From: Arthrobacter zhaoxinii
GTDB lineage: Bacteria > Actinomycetota > Actinomycetes > Actinomycetales > Micrococcaceae
Length of the DNA stretch: 64,000 nt
Assembly: GCF_025244925.1 (NCBI RefSeq)
Contig: NZ_CP104275.1
Coordinates: 992,001 to 1,056,000, forward strand
Direction of reading: 5' to 3'
Below, one piece after another: positions 26,766 through 36,635 of this stretch. The notes beneath the pieces are model-generated. The model was not told the DNA's origin and ran no database searches. It saw nothing but the letters and a program-made list of their open reading frames with translations. Every line of letters begins with the position of its first letter. The stretch's first letter is position 1. Both the position numbers and the translations under genes were made by a program.

Positions 26766-28082
26766 GTGCCTGTGGTTTCCACGCCCGATACCCTCCGGCC
26801 CGCTCACGGGCCCATGGACAACGCCGAAGTGCTGCGCATCCGCAACGACTTCCCCATCCTGAACCAGCAGGTCAACGGCAGGCCCCTGGTCTACCTCGAT
26901 TCGGGTGCCACGTCCCAGAACCCGCTGAGTGTCATTGAAGCCGAGCAGGAGTTCTACGAGCAGCGGAATTCCGCCGTCCACCGCGGCGCCCACACCCTTG
27001 CCGTTGCGGCGACCGAGGTGTACGAGGATGCGCGGGCCAAGGTAGCCGGGTTCGTGGGCGCGGGCCCCACTGAGATTGTCTGGACCTCCAACGCCACCGA
27101 GGCACTGAACCTGGTGGCCTACGCCTTCTCCAACGCCGCCGTCGGCCGCGGCGGGGAAGCGGCCCGCCGCTTTGCGCTGGGTGAAGGCGACGAAATCGTG
27201 GTGACGGAAATGGAGCACCACGCCAACCTGATTCCGTGGCAGGAACTGGCGGCGCGCACCGGAGCGACTCTGCGGTTCATTCCCGTGGACGACGACGGCG
27301 CGCTGCGGCTGGAGGAGGCCGAACGCATCATTACCGGGCGCACCCGGATCGTGGCGTTCACCCACGCCTCCAACGTGCTCGGAACCATCAACCCGGTTCG
27401 GGCACTGGTCGACATGGCGCACCGGCAGGGGGCGCTGGTGGTGCTGGACGCCTGCCAGTCCGTGCCGCACCTGCCCGTGGATGTGAAGGCCCTGGACGTG
27501 GACTTCGCCGCGTTCTCCGGGCACAAGATGCTTGGCCCCACCGGCATCGGCGCCCTCTACGGCCGGGCCGAACTGCTGGACGCGATGCCCACCTTCCTGA
27601 CCGGCGGCTCCATGATCACCACCGTGACCATGGACAGGGCCGAATACCTGCCCGCGCCGCAGCGCTTCGAAGCCGGAACCCAGCGCATTTCCCAGGCCAT
27701 GGCCCTGGGCACTGCCGTCGATTACCTGCACGAAACCGGGATGGACCGCATCCACGCCTGGGAAACCACGCTCGGCCAGCGGCTGGTGCGGGGACTGGAG
27801 CAGATCGACGGAATCCGCGTCCTGGGCCCGAAGGCCGGTGAGGAGCGGATCGGCCTGGCGGCGTTCGACGTTGACGGCGTCCACTCCCATGACGTGGGGC
27901 AGTTCCTGGACGACCAGGGGATCGCGGTGCGGGTGGGCCACCACTGTGCGCAGCCGCTGCACCGCCGGCTCGGTCTGGTCTCCACCACCCGCGCCAGCAC
28001 CTACCTCTACAACACCACCGACGACGTCGATGCGTTCCTTGCCGCGGTTGCCGGCGTCCGTCCCTTCTTTGGAGTGAAGTAA
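26766..28082 (+). CDS. sufS: cysteine desulfurase SufS
   Basis: 438-residue PLP enzyme that takes sulfur from cysteine for iron-sulfur cluster assembly. Visible features: VYLDSGATSQNPLSVI at the N-terminus, EMEHHANLIPW, the PLP-binding Lys in FSGHKMLGPTGIGALYG (about residue 255) and the sulfur-carrying Cys in VGHHCAQPLHRRLG (about residue 395). GTG start 7 bases after AAGGAG. It overlaps SufU by one base, the standard SufS-SufU pair of Gram-positive bacteria. The rest of the suf operon is not in this window. Confidence 0.96.
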   Translation: MPVVSTPDTLRPAHGPMDNAEVLRIRNDFPILNQQVNGRPLVYLDSGATSQNPLSVIEAEQEFYEQRNSAVHRGAHTLAVAATEVYEDARAKVAGFVGAGPTEIVWTSNATEALNLVAYAFSNAAVGRGGEAARRFALGEGDEIVVTEMEHHANLIPWQELAARTGATLRFIPVDDDGALRLEEAERIITGRTRIVAFTHASNVLGTINPVRALVDMAHRQGALVVLDACQSVPHLPVDVKALDVDFAAFSGHKMLGPTGIGALYGRAELLDAMPTFLTGGSMITTVTMDRAEYLPAPQRFEAGTQRISQAMALGTAVDYLHETGMDRIHAWETTLGQRLVRGLEQIDGIRVLGPKAGEERIGLAAFDVDGVHSHDVGQFLDDQGIAVRVGHHCAQPLHRRLGLVSTTRASTYLYNTTDDVDAFLAAVAGVRPFFGVK

Positions 28083-28543
28083 TGAGCTCGGACCTGCAGC
28101 AGCTCTACCAGCAGATCATCCTGGAACACGCCAAGCGCCGCCGCGGCGACGGACTGGTCGAGGCCCCGGCCGGGGCTGCAGCGGGGGAGTCCCACCAGCT
28201 CAACCCCACGTGCGGAGACGAGATCACGCTGCGCGCCGTCGTCGACGGTTCCACTGTGGACGGCATCAGCTGGGAGGGGCAGGGCTGCTCGATTTCGATG
28301 GCGTCGGCGTCGGTGCTGACCGAGATGGCGGCAGGCATGGAGCGGCGTCAGGTGTCCGACCTGGTGGAGGAGTTCCGGACGCTGATGCGTTCCCGGGGCA
28401 GCATCGAGCCGGACGAGGAAGTCCTCGGCGACGCCGCGGCCTTCGCGGGCGTGGCCCGCTACCCGGCGCGGGTCAAGTGCGCCATGCTCGCCTGGGTTGC
28501 CTTGGAAGAGGCACTGGCGGACGCGGTACCGGCCGCCTCATAG
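28082..28543 (+). CDS. sufU: SufU, zinc-dependent sulfurtransferase for SufS
   Basis: 153-residue IscU-fold protein. Three conserved cysteines are present in their usual settings: NPTCGDEITL, GQGCSISMASASVLTEM and RVKCAMLAWVALEEAL; with an Asp they bind zinc and accept persulfide from SufS. The extra segment between the second and third Cys is typical of SufU as opposed to IscU. ATG overlaps the sufS stop (TAATG), so production is coupled. Confidence 0.95.
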   Translation: MSSDLQQLYQQIILEHAKRRRGDGLVEAPAGAAAGESHQLNPTCGDEITLRAVVDGSTVDGISWEGQGCSISMASASVLTEMAAGMERRQVSDLVEEFRTLMRSRGSIEPDEEVLGDAAAFAGVARYPARVKCAMLAWVALEEALADAVPAAS

Positions 28544-28708
28544 GAGGAATCCCCGGGCGGACCCTAGGTGACGTTGAGGCCGGCTGTAGGTAATGAGCAG
28601 GGCAGGGCGGGTAGCTAACACTCTTACGTGACGGCCAGGGCTGGGATTGGCTTCGTGTATCTCGCCGCCCACCATCGGGGGAGCGGCACAGCTACTCGGG
28701 GGGATATT

Positions 28709-29737
28709 GTGCCTAAGCGCGCGGTCATTTCAGGTATCACGGGGCAGGACGGCTCGTACCTTGCGGAACTTCTGCTGAAGAAGGGGTATGAGGTACACGG
28801 GCTCATCCGTCGGGCCTCCACGTTCAATACCGCCCGGGTGGACCACCTCTACGTGGATCCGCACGACCCCGAGGCAAAGCTCTTTCTGCACTACGGGGAC
28901 CTCAGCGACGGGTCGCGCCTGGTGACGCTGCTGGCCAGCCTGCGGCCGGACGAAGTCTACAACCTGGCCGCGCAGTCCCACGTCCGGGTCTCGTTCGACG
29001 AGCCCGAGCACACGGCCGACACCACCGGCATGGGTACCGTGCGGCTCCTTGAAGCCGTGCGGCTCGCGGGAATCGACACCAGGTTCTACCAGGCGTCATC
29101 GTCGGAGATGTTCGGCGCTACTCCACCGCCGCAGAACGAGGACACTCCGTTCTATCCCCGGTCGCCCTACGGCGCCGCGAAGGTTTACAGCTACTGGATC
29201 ACGAGAAACTACCGTGAGGCCTATGGCATGTTCGCGGTGAACGGAATTCTTTTCAACCACGAATCCCCGCGCCGCGGCGAAACGTTCGTCACCCGCAAAA
29301 TCACGCGGGCCGTAGCCGCCATTAAGGCCGGGCAACAGCAGGATCTTTACATGGGCAATCTGGACGCTATTCGTGACTGGGGCTACGCCGCTGAATACGT
29401 GGAGGGCATGTGGCGCATGCTGCAGGCCGACGAGCCCGAGGATTTCGTGCTGGCCACCGGCGGCAACTACACCGTCCGGGATTTCCTCACCATCGCCTTC
29501 GAACATGCCGGCCTCAACTGGGAAGAGCACGTGAAGTTCGACGAACGGTACCTCCGCCCCACGGAAGTCGACGCACTCGTTGGCGATGCGTCCAAGGCAC
29601 AGGAGCAGCTCGGGTGGAAAGCGACTATCCACACTCCCGATCTCGCCCGTCTCATGGTGGACGCCGATACCGAAATACTCAAGCACTCGGGCCGCAGCTG
29701 GATCGATACCGTGAACCTCGATTCCTGGAATGACTGA
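28709..29737 (+). CDS. gmd: GDP-mannose 4,6-dehydratase
   Basis: 342-residue short-chain dehydrogenase/reductase that turns GDP-mannose into GDP-4-keto-6-deoxymannose. The Rossmann motif is [10 protein letters not shown] near residue 10; catalytic elements are SSSEMFG (Thr/Ser, Glu) and the [10 protein letters not shown] motif (Tyr-x3-Lys). [18 protein letters not shown] is a Gmd signature. GTG at 28709 follows GGGGGGAT by 5 bases and gives the normal Gmd N-terminus; an upstream in-frame GTG would add 27 unrelated residues. It overlaps the GDP-fucose synthase gene. Confidence 0.95.
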   Translation: MPKRAVISGITGQDGSYLAELLLKKGYEVHGLIRRASTFNTARVDHLYVDPHDPEAKLFLHYGDLSDGSRLVTLLASLRPDEVYNLAAQSHVRVSFDEPEHTADTTGMGTVRLLEAVRLAGIDTRFYQASSSEMFGATPPPQNEDTPFYPRSPYGAAKVYSYWITRNYREAYGMFAVNGILFNHESPRRGETFVTRKITRAVAAIKAGQQQDLYMGNLDAIRDWGYAAEYVEGMWRMLQADEPEDFVLATGGNYTVRDFLTIAFEHAGLNWEEHVKFDERYLRPTEVDALVGDASKAQEQLGWKATIHTPDLARLMVDADTEILKHSGRSWIDTVNLDSWND

Positions 29738-30728
29738 CATGGCTGAGAGCTTTACGGCAGACAGTACGGGCTTCAAGCCGGGCGTCCTGGACCGCGCCGC
29801 ACCCTTCTATGTTGCTGGACACCGCGGCCTCGTCGGCTCGGCTATCTGGCGCAGACTCGAATCCGCCGGTTTCACGGATCTTAGAGGCCGGACTTCCAGC
29901 GAACTGGATCTGAAGGACCGCGCAGCCGTCTTCTCATACTTCGCCGAGGTCAACCCCCGGTACGTGGTCCTGGCGGCAGCAAAAGTGGGCGGAATCCTCG
30001 CCAACAACACGTACCCGGTGGACTTCCTGACCGAGAACCTGCAGATCCAGATCAATGTGCTGGACGCCGCCCGCGAACAGGGAGTGGAGCGCCTCCTGTT
30101 CCTGGGCTCATCCTGCATCTACCCCAGGCTTGCACAGCAGCCCATTTCCGAGGATTCGCTTCTCACGGGGCATCTCGAGCCGACCAACGACGCCTATGCG
30201 ATTGCCAAGATCGCCGGCATCATGCACGTTCAGGCCGTCAGGCGGCAATACGGGCTGCCGTGGATTTCGGCGATGCCTACCAACCTTTACGGCCCGGGGG
30301 ACAATTTTTCGTCAGAAGGATCCCACGTTCTTCCGGCGCTCATCCGCCGCTATGACGAGGCCGCACGGCAGGGTTTGGGCAGCGTGACCAACTGGGGAAC
30401 AGGGGCGCCCCGGCGGGAATTCCTGCATGTGGACGATATGGCAGCTGCCTGTCTTCACCTGCTGGAGCACTATGACGGACCGCAGCAGGTGAACGTAGGA
30501 ACGGGGTCAGACGTCACCATCAAGGAACTCGCCGAACTAGTCGCCGAGGCCGTGGGCTACAACGGAGCCATGGAGTGGGATACCTCGAAACCCGACGGCA
30601 CCCCGCAAAAGCTGCTGGATGTTTCCAAATTGACCGATGCCGGCTGGACCGCACAGATCCCCTTGAACGAGGGAATCCGGGACACGGTGTCCTGGTACCG
30701 GAACAATTTGGCCGCGCTGCGCGGTTAG
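29730..30728 (+). CDS. fcl: GDP-L-fucose synthase
   Basis: 332-residue epimerase/reductase that completes GDP-L-fucose synthesis after Gmd using NADPH. Rossmann motif [20 protein letters not shown] contains the catalytic Ser and Cys; YAIAKIAG is the Tyr-x3-Lys motif; [11 protein letters not shown] is family-typical. The first 25 residues are a variable extension. Start ATG at 29730 overlaps gmd by eight bases; ATG at 29739 is equally possible and gives 329 residues. GDP-fucose is a likely donor for the glycosyltransferases at 7-12 kb. Confidence 0.94.
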   Translation: MTDMAESFTADSTGFKPGVLDRAAPFYVAGHRGLVGSAIWRRLESAGFTDLRGRTSSELDLKDRAAVFSYFAEVNPRYVVLAAAKVGGILANNTYPVDFLTENLQIQINVLDAAREQGVERLLFLGSSCIYPRLAQQPISEDSLLTGHLEPTNDAYAIAKIAGIMHVQAVRRQYGLPWISAMPTNLYGPGDNFSSEGSHVLPALIRRYDEAARQGLGSVTNWGTGAPRREFLHVDDMAAACLHLLEHYDGPQQVNVGTGSDVTIKELAELVAEAVGYNGAMEWDTSKPDGTPQKLLDVSKLTDAGWTAQIPLNEGIRDTVSWYRNNLAALRG

Positions 30729-30756
30729 ATCCGGTACGCGCTTCCTGCCACTGCGG

Positions 30757-32070
30757 CTAGGGCCGGCCCATGCTCCGGTAGTTCCATCCGGCTGCCCGCC
30801 AGGCTGCGGGATCCAGGACGTTGCGGCCGTCGATGATGTTCCGGTCCGCGACGAGGGCGCCGGTGGCCTCCGGGTCGAGGGACCGGTATTCCTTCCACTC
30901 GGTCAGGAGTACCACGGCATGGGCTCCCAGCAGGGCGTTCTCCGTGACCAGCTCGTAGTTCAGTTCGGGGAAGCGGCCCTTGGCGTTCTGCAGTGCCTCG
31001 GGGTCGGTTACGGTCACGGTGGCGCCCTGGAGCTGCAGCTGCGCGGCGGCGCTGAGTGCGGGGGAGTCCCGGACGTCGTCGCTCTCCGGCTTGAATGCCG
31101 CGCCCAGGATGGTGACCCGCTTGCCCAGCAGGGAACCGCCGCAGATTTCGCGGGTCATTTCCACCACCTTGGAGCGGCGGCGCATGTTGATGGCGTCCAC
31201 CTCGCGGAGGAAGGTCAGCGCCTGGTCTGCTCCCAGTTCCCCGGCGCGGGCCATGAAGGCGCGGATGTCCTTGGGCAGGCAGCCGCCGCCGAAGCCGACG
31301 CCGGCGTTGAGGAAGCTGCGTCCGATGCGCTCGTCCATGCCGATGGCGTCCGCGAGGGCAGTGACGTCTGCTCCGGAGGCCTCGCAGACCTCCGCCATGG
31401 CGTTGATGAAGCTGATCTTGGTGGCGAGGAAGGAGTTCGCGGCGGTCTTGACCAGTTCCGCCGTGGCGTAGTCCACCACCATGCGCGGGGTTCCGGTGGA
31501 GAGGGGAGCGGCATAGACCTCGTCCAGGGCGGCGACGGCGGCCGCCGCGGCAGCATTGTCCGGCACACCGTAGACAAAGCGGTCGGGGGAGAGGGTGTCC
31601 TGCACGGCGTGGCCTTCGCGCAGGAACTCAGGGTTCCAGACGAGGACGGCGCCGGGGGCGTCGTCGGTCAGCTGGTCGGCCAGGCGCGCAGCGGTGCCCA
31701 CCGGGACGGTGGACTTGCCCACCACTACGTTGCCGGAAACCAGATACGGCGCCAGACCGGCGAAGGCGGCGTCCACGTACCGCAGGTCCGCTGCGTATTC
31801 ACCCTTCCGCTGGGGTGTGCCGACGCAGACAAAGTGGACGTCGGCGCCGGCAGCGCGAGCCATCTCAGTGCTGAACTCCAGGCGTCCGCTGGTGAGCCCT
31901 TCGGCAAGCAGATCAGGCAGGCGCGGTTCAAAGAACGGTGCCCGCCCGGCCGCGAGGTCCCCGATCCTGGCGGTGTCGACGTCGATCCCCACAACGTCAT
32001 GCCCCAGCTTGGCCATGGAAACCGCGTGAACGGCGCCCAGGTAGCCGCAGCCAATAACGGAAATACGCAC
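30757..32070 (-). CDS. ugd: UDP-glucose 6-dehydrogenase
   Basis: 437-residue enzyme oxidising UDP-glucose to UDP-glucuronate with two NAD+. N-terminal Rossmann motif GCGYLGAVHA, STVPVGTA and NPEFLREG for the active site, and the catalytic Cys in GFGGGCLPKDIRAF (about residue 262). The C-terminal UDP-binding domain contains GAAFKPESDDVRDSPAL. Convergent with the fucose synthase gene 28 bases away. UDP-glucuronate would give the polysaccharide its acidic sugar. Confidence 0.95.
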   Translation of the reverse strand: MRISVIGCGYLGAVHAVSMAKLGHDVVGIDVDTARIGDLAAGRAPFFEPRLPDLLAEGLTSGRLEFSTEMARAAGADVHFVCVGTPQRKGEYAADLRYVDAAFAGLAPYLVSGNVVVGKSTVPVGTAARLADQLTDDAPGAVLVWNPEFLREGHAVQDTLSPDRFVYGVPDNAAAAAAVAALDEVYAAPLSTGTPRMVVDYATAELVKTAANSFLATKISFINAMAEVCEASGADVTALADAIGMDERIGRSFLNAGVGFGGGCLPKDIRAFMARAGELGADQALTFLREVDAINMRRRSKVVEMTREICGGSLLGKRVTILGAAFKPESDDVRDSPALSAAAQLQLQGATVTVTDPEALQNAKGRFPELNYELVTENALLGAHAVVLLTEWKEYRSLDPEATGALVADRNIIDGRNVLDPAAWRAAGWNYRSMGRP

Positions 32071-32139
32071 TGTTCCCCTATGTTCATCGCGGTTATTCGG
32101 GCCGCAACAACCTTATCCTGCTGTGCAGTCCGGGCAGGG

Positions 32140-33813
32140 TCAGGGTGCTGATACGGGCAGTTCCACCCGGAAGGTGCTGCCGACGCCGATCGCCGAGCTG
32201 AACGAGATCCGCCCGCCGTGTGCCTCGACAATCGATTTGGTGATGACCAGGCCCAGGCCCACACCGGGAATGGCGGCCTTCTTTACCTGGCCGGTGCGGA
32301 AAAATTTGGTGAACACATCCTGCTGGTCCGCCTCGCTCATGCCGATGCCGGTGTCCTCGACCTCCAGGACCAGATTCGCCCCTTCGCGGCGGGACCGGAC
32401 GGTCACCTTGCCACCGTCGGGGGAGTACTTGATGGCGTTGGAAAGCAGGTTATCCAGTACCTGGGAGATCCGGTCCGGATCCACCAGGGCGTGCAGGTCT
32501 TCTTCGCAGTCACAGCCCAGGGCTACGCCGATCGGCGTGGCCCTGGGGGTAGCGGAATCCAGGGCAATCCGCACCAGCTCGGCGACGTCGGTTTCCGAGC
32601 GCTGAAGGTGCATCGTCCCGGAGGCCGTGGTCAGCAGATCCGACACCAGCAGCAGCAGCCGCTCGGCGTTGCGCTGCGCCACCTGCAGGGCGTTCAGCAG
32701 GCGCGCCGGCAGGTCGGAGGTGTCCTCGTCGTCGAGCACCAGGTCCAGGTATCCGATGATGGAGGTCAGCGGTGTCCGCAGTTCGTGGGAGACGCTGGAG
32801 ACGAAATCCTCTCGGGCATTGAGCGCATTGACCATTTCCGTGACGTCACTGTAGGCCAGTACCGAGCCGGCAAACTGCCCGTTGTCCCGCATGGCACGGG
32901 CGCAGACCGTCAGGGCGCGCTGCCGGTCGCCGGTTCCGACCCAGACGATGACGTCTGAAAAGGACTCCTCGCGCATGGCCCGCTGGGACGGACGCTGCTC
33001 AAGGGGTACCGGTGTCAGCTGGTCGAGACCGTATATCTGTGCGTCGAGGTCTGTGTCCGCCGCCTCCGTAAGCCCGGCCAGTGCGTGGTTTGACCGCTGC
33101 CGGCTGTTCATGAGGATCGTCCGGCCGGCAGCATCGACAGCGGTGACGCCCACATCGACCGTTTCCAGCACTGCATCCAGCAGCTGGGAGCGAAGCCCGG
33201 TCTCTCTCAGGCTGGCCTGAAGCTCGGTTTCGGTCGCCTCCAGCCGCTGCTGCTGGGCAGTTGTATCGGCTTCAACCGTGGAAACCACCACACCGATGGC
33301 CAGCATGATGAACGGGATCAGCATCGGCCCCGCCAAGTCGGTCACGCTGGGCCATCCGTCTGCCCGGGTAAACAGCGGAGTCCACAGCACCAGAGTGCTG
33401 CCCAGAAAGCCGAGCAGCCAGCCGGTCCGTGGAGCGGCACCGGACCAGGACATCCAGAACACCGGGAACACACAGAGGAAGCTGAGTCCGGTCACCACGA
33501 GACGCCCGTCGTGATAGAGGCCGCCCACCACGGCGAAGTCCAGTACCGGAATCGTCCAGTACGCCAAGGGAGGGAGCCGCTCCCAAGGCACCGCCAGGCA
33601 GGCAGCAGTCAGCAGAGCGAGCAGGATCAGAGCGAAGCGGAAATTGATGCCGCTGTAAATCTGCGGACCCACAACCGCAGTGATAGGCAGGGCCACGGCA
33701 ACAGAAATCAGGAGGGGCAGCTGACTGATCAGAAGCCGCATGCGCAAATGTAGTTGATAAAACTGTTTGCGGATCCCCAATAGCGCCGCAACGCGGCCTT
33801 CGAGACTCGACAT
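32140..33813 (-). CDS. membrane sensor histidine kinase with PAS domain (first of two paralogues)
   Basis: 557-residue sensor kinase. Residues 25-190 hold about six membrane helices without a large outer domain; a coiled segment and PAS-like domain follow (about 215-330); then HisKA with SHELRTPLTSIIGYLDL (phospho-His) and a HATPase with N box DNLLSNAIKYSP, G1 DTGIGM and G2 GVGLGLVITK. ATG at 33813 gives a sensible start; a TTG at 33885 would extend through what looks like the promoter. Divergent from the response regulator, 119 bases away, and paralogous to the kinase on its other side. Confidence 0.9.
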   Translation of the reverse strand: MSSLEGRVAALLGIRKQFYQLHLRMRLLISQLPLLISVAVALPITAVVGPQIYSGINFRFALILLALLTAACLAVPWERLPPLAYWTIPVLDFAVVGGLYHDGRLVVTGLSFLCVFPVFWMSWSGAAPRTGWLLGFLGSTLVLWTPLFTRADGWPSVTDLAGPMLIPFIMLAIGVVVSTVEADTTAQQQRLEATETELQASLRETGLRSQLLDAVLETVDVGVTAVDAAGRTILMNSRQRSNHALAGLTEAADTDLDAQIYGLDQLTPVPLEQRPSQRAMREESFSDVIVWVGTGDRQRALTVCARAMRDNGQFAGSVLAYSDVTEMVNALNAREDFVSSVSHELRTPLTSIIGYLDLVLDDEDTSDLPARLLNALQVAQRNAERLLLLVSDLLTTASGTMHLQRSETDVAELVRIALDSATPRATPIGVALGCDCEEDLHALVDPDRISQVLDNLLSNAIKYSPDGGKVTVRSRREGANLVLEVEDTGIGMSEADQQDVFTKFFRTGQVKKAAIPGVGLGLVITKSIVEAHGGRISFSSAIGVGSTFRVELPVSAP

Positions 33814-33932
33814 AAAAAGGGGAACCCCCGGATTTCTGTAGTGGTAGGTCAGAGTATAGGGGTGCTCCTGTAAGATACCGAACAAGGGGAGCGGGGAATC
33901 ATAAGGTCTCGCAGGACAGGAAAAAATAGAAC

Positions 33933-34742
33933 ATGGAAATTCAACGCGTAGCCGTCATTATCGAAGACGACGCGGATATCCGCGATCTTCTTAACGCGGT
34001 TTTGCAGCAGTCCGGTTTCAAAGTCTTTACTGCGCCGAACGGTTCCGAAGGAGTTGAAGCTGTCCGGCTGCACAGCCCTACGGTAGTCACGTTGGATCTG
34101 GGCCTTCCGGACATCGACGGTTTTGAGGTTATCCGCCAGCTGCGGCAGTTCAGCGATGCCTACATCGTGATGCTTACTGCCCGCGCCGAGGAACTGGATA
34201 CCCTTATGGGCCTGGAAGCCGGCGCGGATGACTACATCACCAAGCCCTTCCGCCCGCGGGAACTGCGGGCACGGATCTCTGCGATGCTCCGACGTCCCCG
34301 AGGCGAAGCAGCCAATGACACCGATGTGCCCTCTTCCGGCGGTATGCCTTCCGTGCTCCCCGGCAGCCAGGGGACCACACTGACGGCCCCGGCCCCCGCG
34401 CCCGAAGCAGCCCCCGGCACGCTAGCCCACAATGGTCTGACCCTGAACCCGGGGACACGAACCACTGAGATCGAAGGCAACAGCGTAGAGCTCACCCGCA
34501 CCGAGTTCGACCTGCTGCAGGCCCTTCTGGAGGGCGGGCGGCTGGTGCGGACCAAGACGGACCTGGTCCGTCGGCTGCGCGGCGAGGAATACGACACCGG
34601 ATCGTTTATCAGCGACGCGGATGAGCGGACTGTGGAAGTGCATGTGGGCAACCTGCGGCGCAAACTCGGAGATGACTCGAAGTCCCCGCGCTGGCTCGAA
34701 ACAGTGCGCGGCGTCGGTTACCGTTTGGCCCCGCAGGCCTGA
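33933..34742 (+). CDS. OmpR/PhoB-family response regulator
   Basis: 269-residue regulator. The receiver domain (1-118) has the acidic pair EDD at 11-13, phospho-acceptor D55 in LDLGLPD, and K104 in TKPFRP. A long Pro/Ala/Gly-rich linker (about 120-165) is unusual for the family, whose linkers are short. The C-terminal winged helix (170-265) shows LTRTEFDLLQALLEGG and VEVHVGNLRRKLGDD ... VRGVGYRL. It sits between two paralogous histidine kinases, one divergent and one convergent, so it probably receives phosphate from either or both. Confidence 0.93.
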   Translation: MEIQRVAVIIEDDADIRDLLNAVLQQSGFKVFTAPNGSEGVEAVRLHSPTVVTLDLGLPDIDGFEVIRQLRQFSDAYIVMLTARAEELDTLMGLEAGADDYITKPFRPRELRARISAMLRRPRGEAANDTDVPSSGGMPSVLPGSQGTTLTAPAPAPEAAPGTLAHNGLTLNPGTRTTEIEGNSVELTRTEFDLLQALLEGGRLVRTKTDLVRRLRGEEYDTGSFISDADERTVEVHVGNLRRKLGDDSKSPRWLETVRGVGYRLAPQA

Positions 34743-34816
34743 CCTGTCCAACCGGGTTCCCGTCCCAGGTTCTCCTACCAGGGGCGGGGACTCCGCTGTG
34801 CAGGCGGGCCGCGTTC

Positions 34817-36505
34817 CTAGACGACGGCGGGAACGCCGGCCGGGAGCTCGACGGTAAAAGCGGTGCCGTGTCCGAGGGTGCTCTCCACCCGGATGCTTCC
34901 GCCGTGCGCCTCGGCAATATCCTTGCTGATGGCCATGCCGAGCCCGACGCCGGGGATTCCCGCCTGCCGCACCGTGCCGGTGCGGAAGAACTTCTCGAAC
35001 ACATCCTCCACGTCCACCGCGGACATGCCCATACCGGTGTCGGCCACACGGAAGACGGCACGGTCCGCCTCGCGCCAGGCGCTCACGGTGACCGTCCCGC
35101 CGTCGGGCGAGTACTTGATGGCGTTGGAAAGCAGGTTGTCCAGGACCTGCGCAATACGGTGCGGGTCGGCATGCATGGGCAGCTCGGTCGGTGCCTCGTT
35201 CACCAGGTCGACGCCGGCCTTCCGGGCCCTGGTCTCAGCTGTGCGGAGGCTGGTGGTGATGACGTCCGCCAGGCACATGGGCCGGTATTCCAGCTGAACG
35301 GTGCCTGAAGCGGCGGTGAGCAGGTCCGACACCAGCCGCAGCAGCCGTTCGCTGTTGCGCAGCGCCACCCGCAGGGATCCGGGGATGGGCCCCTGCAGCT
35401 GGGTTTCCTCGGCCTCGTCCAGGGCGAGGTCCAGATAGCCGATGATGGACGTCAGCGGGGTCCGCAGCTCATGCGACACGCTGGCGACGAAGTCGTCCTT
35501 CGCGGCCAGTGCACCAACCAGGGCAGTGATGTCCGAGAATACGATGACCGCGCCGTTGAAGCCGCCGTCGTCGTTCCGCAGTACCGCCCCTGAGGTGTTC
35601 ATGGCCATCTGGTTGCCGGGAGGTCCGAGCCACAGCGGTACGTCATGGAAGTCGGAGCCGAGCAGGGCGCGGGCCACGGGCCGCTGCTCGAAGGGCATCA
35701 GGGTGGTGCGGTCGAGGGTATAAAGGAGCAGATCGCGTTCATGCGGGCGGGTTATTCCGGCGGGCAGCGCCCGCTCCTGCAGAAGCCGCTGGCGGCGGTT
35801 CATATGCCGCGGAATGCCGTCCTCATCCACCAGGAGGACCCCGACGTCGATGGCATTGAGCACTCCGTCGAGGCGTTGGGACTGCCGTTTGCTCTCGGCC
35901 AGCGCGGCTTCGAGCAGCCGGTCCTTGTTCTCCAGGGTTTCACGCTGCGAACGGATGTCCTCACGCAGCACGGACACGGTGACTGCGACGCCGAGGCTCA
36001 CCAGCGGAACAAGCAGGGGAGCGGAGAGGTCCGCACCGCTGACCGGGCCGCCGGTGCCCAGGATGAAGGGATGCCAGACAGACAGCAACGGGCAGAAGAA
36101 GCTCAGCACCCGCGCAGACGCGGGGGATACCCGGGACCAGGAGATCCAGAACACGGGGAAGACGTGCAGCAGGCTCAGTCCCGTGAGGATGCCGTTGCTG
36201 CCGTGCTGGAGCTGGGCAATGGCCACGAAGTCCAGCAGGGGGATGATCCAGTAGGACGGGTACCAGAGCCGGTTCCAGGGAACGGCGATGCATACGGCGG
36301 TGACAACGGCCAGCGTGATCAGGCCCGAGACGAATTCCTGCCTCTGGAAGATCTCCGGCAACTGCCAGGCGGCAACGGCGCAGATCAGTCCCACCACGAT
36401 GACCAGGGGCGCCTGGCTTAGGGCCGTCCGATAACGCAGCGGCAATTCGTGGAACTGGGAGGTGATGCCGAAAAACCCCAGTGTCGACCGTGACAACCGC
36501 GACAT
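34817..36505 (-). CDS. membrane sensor histidine kinase with PAS domain (second paralogue)
   Basis: 562-residue kinase with the same layout as the one at 32.1-33.8 kb: six or so N-terminal membrane helices, PAS-like domain, HisKA with SHELRTPLTSIIGYLDLAL, and HATPase with DNLLSNAIKYSPDGG, DTGMGM and GVGLGMAISK. ATG at 36505 follows AAGGGGG by 6 bases. Convergent with the response regulator, whose stop is 74 bases away. The conserved catalytic core and differing sensor region suggest that two signals feed one regulator. Confidence 0.9.
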   Translation of the reverse strand: MSRLSRSTLGFFGITSQFHELPLRYRTALSQAPLVIVVGLICAVAAWQLPEIFQRQEFVSGLITLAVVTAVCIAVPWNRLWYPSYWIIPLLDFVAIAQLQHGSNGILTGLSLLHVFPVFWISWSRVSPASARVLSFFCPLLSVWHPFILGTGGPVSGADLSAPLLVPLVSLGVAVTVSVLREDIRSQRETLENKDRLLEAALAESKRQSQRLDGVLNAIDVGVLLVDEDGIPRHMNRRQRLLQERALPAGITRPHERDLLLYTLDRTTLMPFEQRPVARALLGSDFHDVPLWLGPPGNQMAMNTSGAVLRNDDGGFNGAVIVFSDITALVGALAAKDDFVASVSHELRTPLTSIIGYLDLALDEAEETQLQGPIPGSLRVALRNSERLLRLVSDLLTAASGTVQLEYRPMCLADVITTSLRTAETRARKAGVDLVNEAPTELPMHADPHRIAQVLDNLLSNAIKYSPDGGTVTVSAWREADRAVFRVADTGMGMSAVDVEDVFEKFFRTGTVRQAGIPGVGLGMAISKDIAEAHGGSIRVESTLGHGTAFTVELPAGVPAVV

Positions 36506-36635
36506 GCATGACCCCCTTGTAAGCACAACAGGGTCTAACGATACCGGGGGTATGTCGCTCCCGTGACCGCGCTCACGGGCGGGACGGCCGGGGGTCGGTT
36601 TCGGCGGCGTCGGCGCATCCTGGGGGGGGCAGGCC

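Noticed and set aside
30919..32151. 410-codon forward frame opposite ugd
   Set aside because: Antisense shadow of an enzyme with clear active-site motifs.
36560..36579. CCCGTGA/TCACGGG hairpin between kinase 2 and the HPt gene
   Set aside because: Seven-base stem without T run in GC-rich DNA; too weak to call as terminator or operator.
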